Shown in pieces: positions 1 through 9,473 of a stretch of 64,000 bases of DNA. The translations under genes and the position numbers were made by a program. Where the stretch lies: assembly GCA_030606335.1 (NCBI GenBank), contig JAUWGP010000005.1, forward strand, positions 36,280 through 100,279, written 5' to 3'. Each line of letters opens with the position of its first letter. The first letter of the stretch is position 1. Below the pieces are notes generated by a model. That model had not been told where the DNA came from and ran no database searches. It was given only the letters and a program-made list of their open reading frames with translations. This stretch comes from Caldifarciminota bacterium. Lineage in GTDB: Bacteria; Hydrothermota; UBA3073.

Positions 1-2
1 GA

Positions 3-728
3 GAATTAGAACGAAGTTTTTTTGATAGGCTTTCTGAGGATATACAAAAGGTTGAATTACCTAAAGCTTTAGATTCTTATACCAAATCCGCATATAGAAT
101 ACTTGGTGACCTGCATGGAAAAAGGATTCTTGATATGGGATGTGGAGATGGTACAAATACATATACTATGGCAGCAAAGGCAAGTTACGTCTTTGGAATA
201 GATATTTCACTGGGGATGTTAAAGCGAGCAAAAACCTTTAAGGAAGATAGAAAAAATGTTTCTTTTTTTGAAATGGACTTAGAAATTATGGGTTTTAAAG
301 ATGGTGTATTTGACTTAATATTTGGCAGTTATATCTTGCATCATGTAGACATCATATATAGTTTGAGAGAGGTTTGCCGTGTTTTAAAAAAAGGAGGTAT
401 TGGCGTCTTTATTGAGAACTTTGCATTCAATCCAATCATTATCTTTTTTCGAAGATACTTTACAGGAAGGTTTGGTATTCCAAGATATGGAACTGTAAGT
501 GAACATCCCCTTACACACAGAGATTTAATGGTTGCTGAATCTTTATTTTATAGAATAGAAATCAGAAATCCTGATTTAAACTTTATGAAACTCCTGGATC
601 GTCAGATATTCAAATATCGTTATCCTACCATCTCAAATGTTTGTAATATATTTGATAGTTGGATATATCATTCATTCAAGGGGTTAAGAAAATTTTCATA
701 CACACATATATTACTGTTGCAGAAGTAA
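3..728 (+). CDS. Class I SAM-dependent methyltransferase, 5' end outside window
   Basis: The frame is open from the window edge. The SAM-binding motif I (ILDMGCGDG) begins upstream of the first internal ATG at 135, so that ATG cannot be the true start and the gene is cut by the window. After motif I come the acidic strand-2 end (GIDIS), DLIFGSYILHH and LREVCRVLKKGG, an order typical of Methyltransf_11-type enzymes. The C-terminal third has no recognisable specificity element. The following genes are glycosyltransferases, so methylation of a surface glycan or lipid-linked precursor is a reasonable inference, but the substrate cannot be told from sequence. Confidence 0.8.
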   Translation, partial: ELERSFFDRLSEDIQKVELPKALDSYTKSAYRILGDLHGKRILDMGCGDGTNTYTMAAKASYVFGIDISLGMLKRAKTFKEDRKNVSFFEMDLEIMGFKDGVFDLIFGSYILHHVDIIYSLREVCRVLKKGGIGVFIENFAFNPIIIFFRRYFTGRFGIPRYGTVSEHPLTHRDLMVAESLFYRIEIRNPDLNFMKLLDRQIFKYRYPTISNVCNIFDSWIYHSFKGLRKFSYTHILLLQK

Positions 729-829
729 TTTTTTAAATGCAGATTAACCTCGATTTATGACATTATAGATTACATACAATTAAGCATTTATCTTTTTCAA
801 AAAGCTATTTATTCAGCGAGTTATTACAT

Positions 830-1951
830 ATGAAAAAGGTTCTAATTATAACACCTGATTTCCCACCTTTAAAAGGGGGAATTCAGTCATTGCTCTGGAA
901 CGTAGCGAGTAATATCAAAGGCTTATATATAATAGTGATTGCACCACATTGTATAGGTGATAGTGATTTTGACAGCAAGACGCATATAAGGATAATCCGC
1001 ACAAACCCAAACAGGATATTATTTTTAGTTCAATCGCTTCTATATGCTACCTTTCTATTGCCTGATATTGTGTTTTGTGGACATATAGTAACTGTACCTG
1101 TAGGCCTGATTTTAAGGTGGTTTTTAAATAAGCCTTTTGTTGTGTCCACCTATGCGCTTGAGATAATGACAAGGAGAAGAGAAAGGATATACTCTTTTTT
1201 TCTCCATTATGCTAAGAAAATTATTACTATCAGCGGATTTACTAAGAATAGATTGGTTTATCTGGGAGTAGAGAAATCCAGTATTGAGATAATCCCACCA
1301 TCTGTAGATACCGAAAGATTTAGGCCTGGAATTGGAACCAGATTATTAAAAAAGAGGTTTAGTTTAGATAAAAAGAAGATTCTTCTCACAGTTGGTAGAA
1401 TGGATAGAGAAGAGAGATACAAAGGTCATGACAGTGTAATAAATATTTTATCATATATTCTAAAAAAGCATCCAGAGGTTGTTTATCTCATAGTTGGAGA
1501 TGGAGATGATATGGATAGATTAAGAAGTCTTGCTATAGAGAATAGAGTGGGTGAGAATGTAATCTTCACAGGAAAGGTGACAGAAGAAGAACTGCCTGTC
1601 TACTATAATCTGTGCGATTTATTTGTTATGCCATCAAAGAAAATAAGTATGAAAGATTCAGTAAAGGCAGAGGGATTTGGTATAGTCTTCCTTGAGGCAG
1701 GAGCATCTTGTAAACCTGTGATTGGTGGAAAGTCTGGGGGAATTATAGATGTAGTAGTAGATAGGATAACAGGAATTCTTGTTGAGCCAGATAATCCAGA
1801 AGAGTTGAAAAACGCTGTAATAGAGTTACTGGAGGATACCAGTTTAAGGAGAAGTTTTGGAAACAATGCAAGGAAAAGAATAGAGAGAAAATACTCCATA
1901 GAAAAGATAGTAGAGCATACAGAAAATCTTTTACTCTCTATTTCAACATAG
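830..1951 (+). CDS. GT4-family glycosyltransferase
   Basis: A 373-residue GT-B fold enzyme of glycosyltransferase family 4. It transfers a sugar from a nucleotide donor, with retention, probably on the cytoplasmic face during surface polysaccharide assembly. The N-terminal acceptor domain opens with the glycine loop FPPLKGGIQ. The C-terminal donor domain has the strand VGRMD, a basic RYKGHD segment, and the E-x7-E signature (EGFGIVFLEA, E281 and E289) that binds the donor. It is followed by a short gap and a strong promoter for the next gene, so it may end a transcription unit. Donor and acceptor are unknown. Confidence 0.85.
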   Translation: MKKVLIITPDFPPLKGGIQSLLWNVASNIKGLYIIVIAPHCIGDSDFDSKTHIRIIRTNPNRILFLVQSLLYATFLLPDIVFCGHIVTVPVGLILRWFLNKPFVVSTYALEIMTRRRERIYSFFLHYAKKIITISGFTKNRLVYLGVEKSSIEIIPPSVDTERFRPGIGTRLLKKRFSLDKKKILLTVGRMDREERYKGHDSVINILSYILKKHPEVVYLIVGDGDDMDRLRSLAIENRVGENVIFTGKVTEEELPVYYNLCDLFVMPSKKISMKDSVKAEGFGIVFLEAGASCKPVIGGKSGGIIDVVVDRITGILVEPDNPEELKNAVIELLEDTSLRRSFGNNARKRIERKYSIEKIVEHTENLLLSIST

Positions 1952-2035
1952 GTTATTTAGCCCCTGCTGGTTCATTTGACCTTTAATATAGCAGGTTTCA
2001 GCAGTCTTTCCTGGAACTACTATTAGAAAATTTTC

Positions 2036-2064
2036 TTGACAAGTTAACCAAAAAATGGTATAAT
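2036..2064 (+). promoter_or_regulatory. Sigma70-type promoter
   Basis: TTGACA at 2036-2041, a 17-bp spacer, and TATAAT at 2059-2064. Both boxes match consensus. The start codon of the GT2 gene is at 2094, leaving a leader of about 20 nt with no clear Shine-Dalgarno sequence. The -35 box is preceded by a T-rich TTTTC, as at several other promoters in this window. Confidence 0.8.
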
Positions 2065-2093
2065 AGACCCATTGGAATATTTTTTATCTTCCT

Positions 2094-3044
2094 ATGTATA
2101 GAGAAAAATCCATATGTATTGTTATCCCTGCCTATAATGAGGAAAAACTTATAGGAAAGGTTATTGAGACAATGCCTGATTTCGTTGATAGGATTATTGT
2201 AGTTGATGATAGGAGTAGAGACCATACAGTCGAGATTGTGCATTCATATAAGCAAAGGGCTCCTGAGAGAATAATAATAATTGGACATGAAAAGAATCAG
2301 GGTGTGGGCGGTTCAATAGTCACGGGCTATAAATGGGCAAGAGATAATAATATGGATGTCACCTGTGTTATGGCAGGTGATGCACAGATGAATCCGGATG
2401 ACCTTATACCCCTTATAGAGCCTGTTATAAGTGGTGAAGTTGATTATACAAAGGGTAATAGACTATTTACACCTGATTCATGGAATAATATACCAAAGGT
2501 GAGATTTCTTGGGAATTCTATACTTTCCCTACTTACTAAAATAGCATCAGGATACTGGCATGTAGCCGATACTCAATGTGGTTATACTGCTGTCTCTTTA
2601 AGAGTATTAAGAACATTGGATCTGGATAATATTTATAGGAGGTTTGGGGTACCAAATGATATACTGGTAAGATTAAATGTTCATAGCTTTAAGGTTAGAG
2701 ATATTCAAATACTACCAGTCTATAGAATTGGTGAGAAATCAGCAATGTGGATTCCTAAGGCAGTTTTTAGTATATCCTGGCTGCTCTTAAGACGTTTTTT
2801 CTGGAGATTAAAGGAGAAATATATTATCAGAGATTTTCACCCTCTTGTATTCTTTTATACTCTTGCGATATTTCTTATATTAGCCTGTCTTCCACTTGGG
2901 ATTAGAATGGTGGTAATGTGGATAGGAAATGGTATAATCCCTAAAGTGAATGCTCTTGCATTAATGTTCTCTTTTGTAGCGGGTCTTCAGTCCCTATTCT
3001 TTGCAATGTGGTTTGATATGGAATATAATAGGGACTTAAGGTAG
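2094..3044 (+). CDS. GT2-family glycosyltransferase, dolichyl-phosphate-sugar synthase-like
   Basis: A GT-A fold family 2 transferase of 316 residues. The N-terminus has CIVIPAYNEEKLIG, the donor-binding acidic DDRSRD and the GDAQMNPDD region that holds the metal-binding acidic residues. Two hydrophobic segments near residues 253-275 and 285-305 should anchor it in the inner membrane, as in enzymes that charge polyprenyl phosphate with one sugar. It probably supplies lipid-linked sugar for the neighbouring glycan genes. It is driven by its own consensus promoter immediately upstream. The sugar is not predictable. Confidence 0.85.
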   Translation: MYREKSICIVIPAYNEEKLIGKVIETMPDFVDRIIVVDDRSRDHTVEIVHSYKQRAPERIIIIGHEKNQGVGGSIVTGYKWARDNNMDVTCVMAGDAQMNPDDLIPLIEPVISGEVDYTKGNRLFTPDSWNNIPKVRFLGNSILSLLTKIASGYWHVADTQCGYTAVSLRVLRTLDLDNIYRRFGVPNDILVRLNVHSFKVRDIQILPVYRIGEKSAMWIPKAVFSISWLLLRRFFWRLKEKYIIRDFHPLVFFYTLAIFLILACLPLGIRMVVMWIGNGIIPKVNALALMFSFVAGLQSLFFAMWFDMEYNRDLR

Positions 3045-3138
3045 AATTGGATTAATTAAAATTGCTTAATTTATTAACAATACACATTATTTACTATTTA
3101 ATAACTTATAATGATGCAACACCTTTGGGCTTTTTTTT

Positions 3139-4179
3139 ATGAAAATTCTTATAGATGTCGGTCATCCAGCTCATGTGCATTTATTTAGGAATGCAGCTTT
3201 CGAATTTGAGAAACAGGGACACAGGATATTCTGGACAGCAAGAGAAAAAGATGTAACGCTCTATCTTCTAAAACATTATGGAGTGAAATTTGATGTAGCG
3301 AGTAAGGCACGAGCAGGTTTGGTGGGTCTTTTTAGAGAATTGGTTGAACACGACTACGGAGTATACAAAATAGCTAAAAGGGAAAAGTTTAATTTATTAC
3401 TTGGATGTTCTGTTAGTATAGCGCATGTTAGTAAATTCATCAAGGGGAGATCTATTGTTTTCAATGACGACGATGCTAAATGTGTAAAAATTTTCGCTTC
3501 TATTTCCTATCCTTTTGCAGATACCATAGTTACACCAGATTGCCTTATAAATGATAATTTTGGTAGAAAACATATAAAATACGAAAGTTATCACTCGCTG
3601 GCATACCTGCACCCCAATCGTTTTTCCCCGAATCCTGATGTTTTAAATGAAATTGGTTGTAGTGAAAATGAAGTATATTTTCTACTAAGATTTGTAAACC
3701 TTGAAGCTGCACATGATATCGGCCATAAAGGAATAGAGTATAATTTTAAAAAGAAATTGATAAAGAGGCTTTCTAAATATGGTAAAGTTTTTATATCCAG
3801 TGAGGGTATAATAGAAGAAGAATTTGTAAAATATGCCATAAGGGTTCACCCGGAAAAAATTCATGATGTTCTATATTATGCTACACTTTATATAGGAGAT
3901 AGTCAGACAATGACTGCTGAGGCTGCGGTTCTTGGAACTCCTGCAATCAGATGTAATTCATTTGTAGGTAAAATCTCTTATTTAGAAGAATTAGAACATA
4001 AATACGGCTTAACATACGGGTTTTTACCCTCAGAAAAAGATAAGATGTTAGACAAGATAAGTAAGTTGTTGAGTATGAAAAATTTATCTATAGAATGGCA
4101 TAAAAGGCGTAGGCAAATGCTGTCTGAAAAGTTAGATTTGACCTCATGGTTGGTGGATTTTATTTTAAACTATACATAA
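3139..4179 (+). CDS. DUF354 family protein, predicted glycosyltransferase
   Basis: The N-terminus (MKILIDVGHPAHVHLFRN, then FWTAREKDVTLYLL) is characteristic of the DUF354 family, which has a GT-B-like fold resembling WecB and MurG-type enzymes. Near the C-terminus, LYIGDSQTMTAEAAVLGTPA looks like the nucleotide-sugar loop of such folds. Length (346 aa) is normal for the family. DUF354 genes occur in surface polysaccharide clusters, consistent with its position between a GT2 enzyme and a flippase-like protein. The biochemical activity has not been established for the family as far as I know. Confidence 0.75.
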   Translation: MKILIDVGHPAHVHLFRNAAFEFEKQGHRIFWTAREKDVTLYLLKHYGVKFDVASKARAGLVGLFRELVEHDYGVYKIAKREKFNLLLGCSVSIAHVSKFIKGRSIVFNDDDAKCVKIFASISYPFADTIVTPDCLINDNFGRKHIKYESYHSLAYLHPNRFSPNPDVLNEIGCSENEVYFLLRFVNLEAAHDIGHKGIEYNFKKKLIKRLSKYGKVFISSEGIIEEEFVKYAIRVHPEKIHDVLYYATLYIGDSQTMTAEAAVLGTPAIRCNSFVGKISYLEELEHKYGLTYGFLPSEKDKMLDKISKLLSMKNLSIEWHKRRRQMLSEKLDLTSWLVDFILNYT

Positions 4180-4251
4180 AAAGTGTTACGGAATATAAAT
4201 ATTCAATAATTTCAATTGTCATATCTTTATTCGATAATCTGTTTTTGATAT

Positions 4252-5157
4252 ATGAATCGTTCAATGATAAAAAGAGTTATTTCCTTTGCTATAATAATGT
4301 TGGCCTTTTATTTCCTGGGTCGAGTATTAGTTCGAAACTGGCAGAAGGTAGATACAGATTATATTTCATTCAATTCCCTAAACCTTATATTTTCATATAT
4401 ACTTCTAATAGTATCCTGTCTTCTATCTTTTCAGATATGGCGTTTAATTTTACATTTTTTAGGTGAGAATATTACTTATTTCGAGGCATTCAGTATTATA
4501 TCAGTAAGCAGGATTGCTAAATATATACCTGGTAAAATCTGGGGACCTATTGGTAGATTGTATCTTGCTAAGAATGTTGGTATATCATATGAAACGGGTT
4601 TTACAAGTATAATATTAGAAGATTCACTAAATGTTCTTTCAGGGTTATTTGTTTTCTTTATATGTTTACCTTTTGTAAGAAGTAATTTGATTGCATCGGT
4701 GTATTTTTATTACATCATACCCATTTTTATCTTACTTTTAATCTTTATTCATCCATCGATATGGGGACGATTTATTAATCTTTTACTTCGTAAGTTTAAT
4801 AAACAGCAAGTTTATATAGCTATAAGGTATCCCAAGGTTTTATTACTCCTGTCATTCTATATTTTTGTGCGTTTAATACATAGTCTTGGTTTTTTTTATC
4901 TTATAAAATCTTTTTATTTTATTGGGTCAGATTCATTATTACCTGTTATGGGTTTTTATTCACTTGCTTGTGTGATAGGTTTATTGATTTTTATTTTACC
5001 TGCTGGACTTGGAGCAAAAGAGGGTTCATTATCTTTTTTCCTCTCACTCGAAATACCGGCTTCTGTGGGAGTTCTATGTGCATTACTTGCACGTATATGG
5101 TTTGTTAGTGTTGAGATTTGTCTATTTCTTTTTTCCTTCAGGAAGGTTAAGATATAA
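4252..5157 (+). CDS. Lysylphosphatidylglycerol-synthase TM-region family membrane protein (flippase-like)
   Basis: A polytopic inner-membrane protein of 301 residues with about eight hydrophobic segments. The conserved block SRIAKYIPGKIWGPIGR and the later LPAGLGAKEGSLSFF are the two glycine-rich signatures of the LPG_synthase_TM/AglD/UPF0104 family. Members in glycan clusters are often proposed to be lipid or lipid-linked sugar transporters, but this is not proven. The catalytic synthase domain of MprF is absent. The gene sits between a DUF354 gene and a pyruvyl-transferase-like gene on the same strand. A second, distantly similar gene lies at 30850-31806. Confidence 0.75.
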   Translation: MNRSMIKRVISFAIIMLAFYFLGRVLVRNWQKVDTDYISFNSLNLIFSYILLIVSCLLSFQIWRLILHFLGENITYFEAFSIISVSRIAKYIPGKIWGPIGRLYLAKNVGISYETGFTSIILEDSLNVLSGLFVFFICLPFVRSNLIASVYFYYIIPIFILLLIFIHPSIWGRFINLLLRKFNKQQVYIAIRYPKVLLLLSFYIFVRLIHSLGFFYLIKSFYFIGSDSLLPVMGFYSLACVIGLLIFILPAGLGAKEGSLSFFLSLEIPASVGVLCALLARIWFVSVEICLFLFSFRKVKI

Positions 5158-5186
5158 TTATTATAATAGTATAGTGTAGTGGTGAA

Positions 5187-6359
5187 ATGAGAGCCAAAAG
5201 AATATTAATATCTGCATATATAGGTTCGGCTAATGTAGGTGATGAGGCAATTATTTCCTCAATAATCTCTCAAATAAGGAGTAAAATAGAACCTGTTAAA
5301 ATTACCGTATTTTCGTTAAATCCGTCCCATACCTCATCATCGTTTGGAGTCAGGGTCTTTTCGTCTTGGTCGATATTAAGGGTAGTATATGAAATATTCA
5401 AAACTGATGTATATATTTGTGGAGGAGGGGGAATAGTCCAGGATGAAACCAGTATATTTAGCTTACCACTGGTACTCTGGAAACCTTATTTAGCATCTTT
5501 ACTTAACAAGAAAGTAATGTTTTATGCAATTGGGATAGGACCATTGAAAAACAATTTTGGAAAAATACTCACAAGATTCGTTTTAGAAAAATCTTCTAAA
5601 ATTTCTGTTAGAGATACCGATTCAAAGAAGTTGCTTATAAGTGTAGGTATAAAAAATAGCAAAATAATTATAGCTGCAGATTCGGCAATTAACCTAAAGC
5701 CTTGTGGATGTCAAGATGCATGCCAAATAATGGAGATAGAAAAAATACCCACAGATAAAAAACTTATTGCAGTCTGCTTGCGTTATTGGTTTTACAAGGG
5801 TAAAGGAATTCCAAATAGTATTTTCGAAAGGCGTGCTTTCGCTAAAGGGAAGCATTTGGAAAGTTACTATAATTTTATTAGAGAAACAGCAAAGACGCTC
5901 GATTCAATAATTGAGAGTTACGATGTCAATTTTCTATTCATACCTTTCTACTATGGGAGAGATGTTAAGATACATAATGATATTATTGATAATTTGGTTC
6001 ATCAAGAAAGGGTCTATCGTATACTAAGGAGATATAAGGCTTCAGAGATTTTGGGTATAATTAGTAATGTACATTTTGTTATTGGCATGAGATTACACTC
6101 ACTTATTTTTGCTACTATAGCCAAAGTACCCATGATAGCCATTAAATATAGTGAGAAAATAGAAAGCTTTATGAAGCTTATTGATTTATCTCAATATCAA
6201 TTAGAGTTGGAATATTTTACTGCTGAGACTTTTTTTCAAAAATTTCGTATGACCTGGAAAGATTATGAGAATATAAAAGGACGCATGGAAGATTGTATAA
6301 AACCATTAAGGACGTTAGAGTATTTAAATATGAGTAATTTGTTAACTCTTATTAGATAG
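5187..6359 (+). CDS. Polysaccharide pyruvyl transferase family protein
   Basis: A 390-residue protein of the CsaB/WcaK-like family, which adds ketal pyruvate to polysaccharide sugars using phosphoenolpyruvate. Visible signatures are GSANVGDEAI at the N-terminus, the glycine cluster CGGGGIVQDE, YAIGIGPL, SVRDTDSKKLL and the C-terminal IGMRLHSLIFA. These are the usual order and spacing for the family. It closes the surface-glycan run before the secreted protein gene, which starts 6 bp after its stop codon. The acceptor sugar is unknown. Some relatives act on teichoic-acid-like polymers and others on exopolysaccharide. Confidence 0.8.
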   Translation: MRAKRILISAYIGSANVGDEAIISSIISQIRSKIEPVKITVFSLNPSHTSSSFGVRVFSSWSILRVVYEIFKTDVYICGGGGIVQDETSIFSLPLVLWKPYLASLLNKKVMFYAIGIGPLKNNFGKILTRFVLEKSSKISVRDTDSKKLLISVGIKNSKIIIAADSAINLKPCGCQDACQIMEIEKIPTDKKLIAVCLRYWFYKGKGIPNSIFERRAFAKGKHLESYYNFIRETAKTLDSIIESYDVNFLFIPFYYGRDVKIHNDIIDNLVHQERVYRILRRYKASEILGIISNVHFVIGMRLHSLIFATIAKVPMIAIKYSEKIESFMKLIDLSQYQLELEYFTAETFFQKFRMTWKDYENIKGRMEDCIKPLRTLEYLNMSNLLTLIR

Positions 6360-6365
6360 TATAGT

Positions 6366-9300
6366 ATGATTTTTGGATCTATAATGTATAAAAGTAGAAC
6401 AACATTAATAATTGTTTTGTTATATCCATTATTACATACTATATCGCTTTTTGGTGCTACGTGGACTCAGTCTGTATGGGCGATTCCTGAGAATGTTTTT
6501 TTCGAGGATACAACGTTCTACCTCATATCCAGGAACATTAATTCCATTCATGATTATTCCTGTTTAACCCTTTCAATATCAACAACTTTACAGGTGCTAC
6601 AGATGGGTCAAAATATCAATATAAGGGATTTTGAGCGTGTTCAGGACACTCTGATTTACTTGTGCACAGGCGATGATTCTGTATGTGTTTACAAATCATC
6701 AGATGAGGGCGACTCCTGGCAAAGGGTTTTTTCATATGACGGTTGGCAATCGGCGTATTCAATGTTATGGGATAATGATACATATTTATATCTTGGCATT
6801 GAACATACTACTTTGCCTGATGGATATTTGAAGAGGTCGGGTGATATGGGTTATACCTGGCCAGGTAGTAGTGCCATGGTGGGTGTCGAAAAGATCCATA
6901 GTATATTGAGGATGAATGATTTGATATATGCGGGAGGTGGAGACAGTGTAGCAATAGTATATACTGGGAGTATGGACAATTGGATGGAAAACTATTTTGA
7001 TGATAATGCTATACTTGCACTATACTCTTTTTCTGACACACTCATATTAGCCTGCACAGGTTATGAAAATGGTTTAGTTTATAAGTCTAATGATAATGGA
7101 AATACATGGATAGAGTGTAGTGATCTACCCGGTGCGAAGTCAGTTTTTTGTCTTTCTATAGGTGGAGATTCAGCCGTATATGCCGGTACAGATACAAGCG
7201 GAATTGTATACAAAACCATAGATACAGGAGATACATGGGCTGAATGTGGTGATTTACCATTTGCTGAGAAAGTCCGCTCACTGATATTTATCCCTGAAAA
7301 TTCAGTGCTTATAGCTGGATGTGAGTGTGTTGATGATACAGCAAGAGCCTATATTTCAATGGATAATGGTACATCCTGGATTCCATTTGGTACTTTACCA
7401 GGTGCCTTATCTACATACTGTTTACTCTATACTTATCACAGTTCACTCCTTGCAGGAACAGACTTTGATGGTGCTATCTTCAGAATGGTCGGTTTTGACT
7501 CAACTGGATGGCTTATCTCATCTCTATATAACACCAGGGTAGATAATGGTAGTACTCAATTCGGGATAATGTCCTGGAATGCGGAAGAAAACGAGCAGCA
7601 GATAATATTACGAGTTAGAACATTTCCACCAGGAATTGATTCTATCACGCTTGACTCCCTTGCACAAGATACACTGTGGTTGGACTGTGATACAATTGTA
7701 AATGGGCAGGACATATCAGATATAGGTTCAGTGAATGATGGTGACCAGTTTATCCAATACAGGATTGACCTGCTTACCGATGATCCTTATCATACACCTA
7801 TATTTGAAGAGATAGAAATTGAGTATTTTTCTGATACTATAGGTGCGCATCTCACAGGTGCTATAGCATATGGTGGAGAAATTTTTGAGGGAGATAGTGT
7901 AGCACCCAATGATAGGATTGTAATTTCCTTTGATGAACCAACCAATCTTTTTATTCCTGATGCAAATAATATAGATTCAATACTGAAACTCTCCTCTGAT
8001 CATACTTGGCTGGATAGTATGGGTTATCTTGGAACGATCAATTGGACTTTAGATAGTGTGATTATGACCATATATCTTGGTGGTGCAATATGGAATAATA
8101 TGGTTGCACCTGGTGATACTATATTTTTACAGCCTATTGGTATTGGAGATAAATGGTTAAATTATGATACCTCTTCGTGTATTATTACAGGAACATTTGC
8201 TCCCTTCATCGATTCTATTGTTGCATATGAGTATATTGATTCCATTGAAGGAATTGACAATGATGATTATGTGATGCTTTACTTTTCCAAGCGAACAAAT
8301 ATGCCTGATATTGGGGATTCTCTTATCGACAGTATACTTGCTGTAAAATCAGGAGATTCAAACAAGACCTGGTTATCTGGAGATGGAAACATTAGAGCAA
8401 TCCACTGGGATTCCATTGGTTTTACCCTCACCTGCTCGTTATGTGTTGATGGAGGAAAACCTACAATCTCTACAGGAGATTCTGTGTTTCCTGATGGAGA
8501 AACAATAAGGGATAAATTCAATAAATACCCGGTATTATCTCCATGTGTTATAACAGGAGATTTTGGAGACTATGGACCAGTAATAGATTCAGTACTCGCC
8601 TTCTTTGATTCAATTCCTTTACAACCCTATGATGATGACTGGGTGATTCTATTTTTCAATGAAGAGACAAATGTACCAGATTTAGATGCCTTAAATATAG
8701 ATGATGTACTCAGTCTTTCAGGAGGAAATTCCTGGAATATAGATTCTTCCTATTTTGTAAATACCTGTTGGTCACTTGACAGTACAATTTTATTGGTAAA
8801 CTGGTGGGAAATAGGCATAGAGGACACGGTCAGTCGACAGTTACCAATTACCAGTTACCTATATCAGAACTTTCCCAATCCGTTTTTATTCAATACAGTG
8901 ATTATTTATGCAATTGGTTGTAAGCAGTATAAAGTAAGAAGGAGTGAAGGTTTAGGGATCCCTTCTTCAAACTTGACTCTTCACTCCTCACTTCTTTCTT
9001 CTCCGGTTGCTGTTGGTGATACCATATATCCTGATTCCATTACCATTCAGGACTTAAAGGGACACCCCTGTGTGAAACCAGCAGTTATAAGAAGTGCCTA
9101 TGGGAAGAAGGCAAGCAGTGTAAGGCGAGAATTTAACTTTATGGAATATGGTGATGATGCACTAAACTGCGATATTCTACTCACTACTCACTACTCACCA
9201 TTTATCCCGTTGAATAAGTTTACTATTCCATCGGGACTTACTACCTCCATCTTTATATATGACCTTGCAGGAAGGCTTGTTAGAAGGTTAGTTGATTCAC

Positions 9301-9440
9301 CACATTCTCCTGGAATATATAGAGTAGAGTGGGATGGTAAAGATGATGAAGGTAACAATGTGAGAAACGGTATCTATTTCTACTGTCTTGAGATAGATGG
9401 CAGGATAATCAGAAAGATAAAAATGGTAAAAGTCCATTAG
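6366..9440 (+). CDS. Large secreted Asp-box protein with FlgD-like C-terminal sorting domain
   Basis: A 1024-residue exported protein. Met7 (6384) begins a good signal peptide ending near LFGA, so either ATG is possible. Five Asp-boxes lie in the first 400 residues (SSDEGDSW, SGDMGYTW, SNDNGNTW, TIDTGDTW, SMDNGTSW), suggesting a sialidase-like beta-propeller. No catalytic residues could be assigned. Three related modules follow (about 496-612, 613-735, 736 onward), each ending in a GD-(S/T)-(V/I)-(F/Y) segment. The last 64 residues (from SIFIYDLAGR) form the FlgD-like domain used for type IX-like secretion or surface anchoring. The third module and the sorting domain are interleaved, with repeat DNA at the joints. 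The likely role is a cell-surface or secreted structural protein. Confidence 0.75.
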   Translation: MIFGSIMYKSRTTLIIVLLYPLLHTISLFGATWTQSVWAIPENVFFEDTTFYLISRNINSIHDYSCLTLSISTTLQVLQMGQNINIRDFERVQDTLIYLCTGDDSVCVYKSSDEGDSWQRVFSYDGWQSAYSMLWDNDTYLYLGIEHTTLPDGYLKRSGDMGYTWPGSSAMVGVEKIHSILRMNDLIYAGGGDSVAIVYTGSMDNWMENYFDDNAILALYSFSDTLILACTGYENGLVYKSNDNGNTWIECSDLPGAKSVFCLSIGGDSAVYAGTDTSGIVYKTIDTGDTWAECGDLPFAEKVRSLIFIPENSVLIAGCECVDDTARAYISMDNGTSWIPFGTLPGALSTYCLLYTYHSSLLAGTDFDGAIFRMVGFDSTGWLISSLYNTRVDNGSTQFGIMSWNAEENEQQIILRVRTFPPGIDSITLDSLAQDTLWLDCDTIVNGQDISDIGSVNDGDQFIQYRIDLLTDDPYHTPIFEEIEIEYFSDTIGAHLTGAIAYGGEIFEGDSVAPNDRIVISFDEPTNLFIPDANNIDSILKLSSDHTWLDSMGYLGTINWTLDSVIMTIYLGGAIWNNMVAPGDTIFLQPIGIGDKWLNYDTSSCIITGTFAPFIDSIVAYEYIDSIEGIDNDDYVMLYFSKRTNMPDIGDSLIDSILAVKSGDSNKTWLSGDGNIRAIHWDSIGFTLTCSLCVDGGKPTISTGDSVFPDGETIRDKFNKYPVLSPCVITGDFGDYGPVIDSVLAFFDSIPLQPYDDDWVILFFNEETNVPDLDALNIDDVLSLSGGNSWNIDSSYFVNTCWSLDSTILLVNWWEIGIEDTVSRQLPITSYLYQNFPNPFLFNTVIIYAIGCKQYKVRRSEGLGIPSSNLTLHSSLLSSPVAVGDTIYPDSITIQDLKGHPCVKPAVIRSAYGKKASSVRREFNFMEYGDDALNCDILLTTHYSPFIPLNKFTIPSGLTTSIFIYDLAGRLVRRLVDSPHSPGIYRVEWDGKDDEGNNVRNGIYFYCLEIDGRIIRKIKMVKVH
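8931..9006 (+). repeat. Inverted repeat inside the secreted-protein gene
   Basis: In-frame DNA resembling the window's intergenic repeats. GAAGGAGTGAAG is followed about 30 bp later by CTTCACTC-CTCACTTC, giving an imperfect hairpin. It encodes low-complexity residues (SSNLTLHSSLLSSP) that do not fit the surrounding modules. A second short ACTCACTACTCACC tract is at 9182-9199. Confidence 0.6.
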
Positions 9441-9473
9441 AAGAAATTAAACGATAACCCTTTAGCTTAAATT

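Noticed and set aside
3084..3112. Promoter for the DUF354 gene based on TATAAT at 3107
   Set aside because: The hexamer 17 bp upstream is ACATTA, which does not resemble TTGACA.
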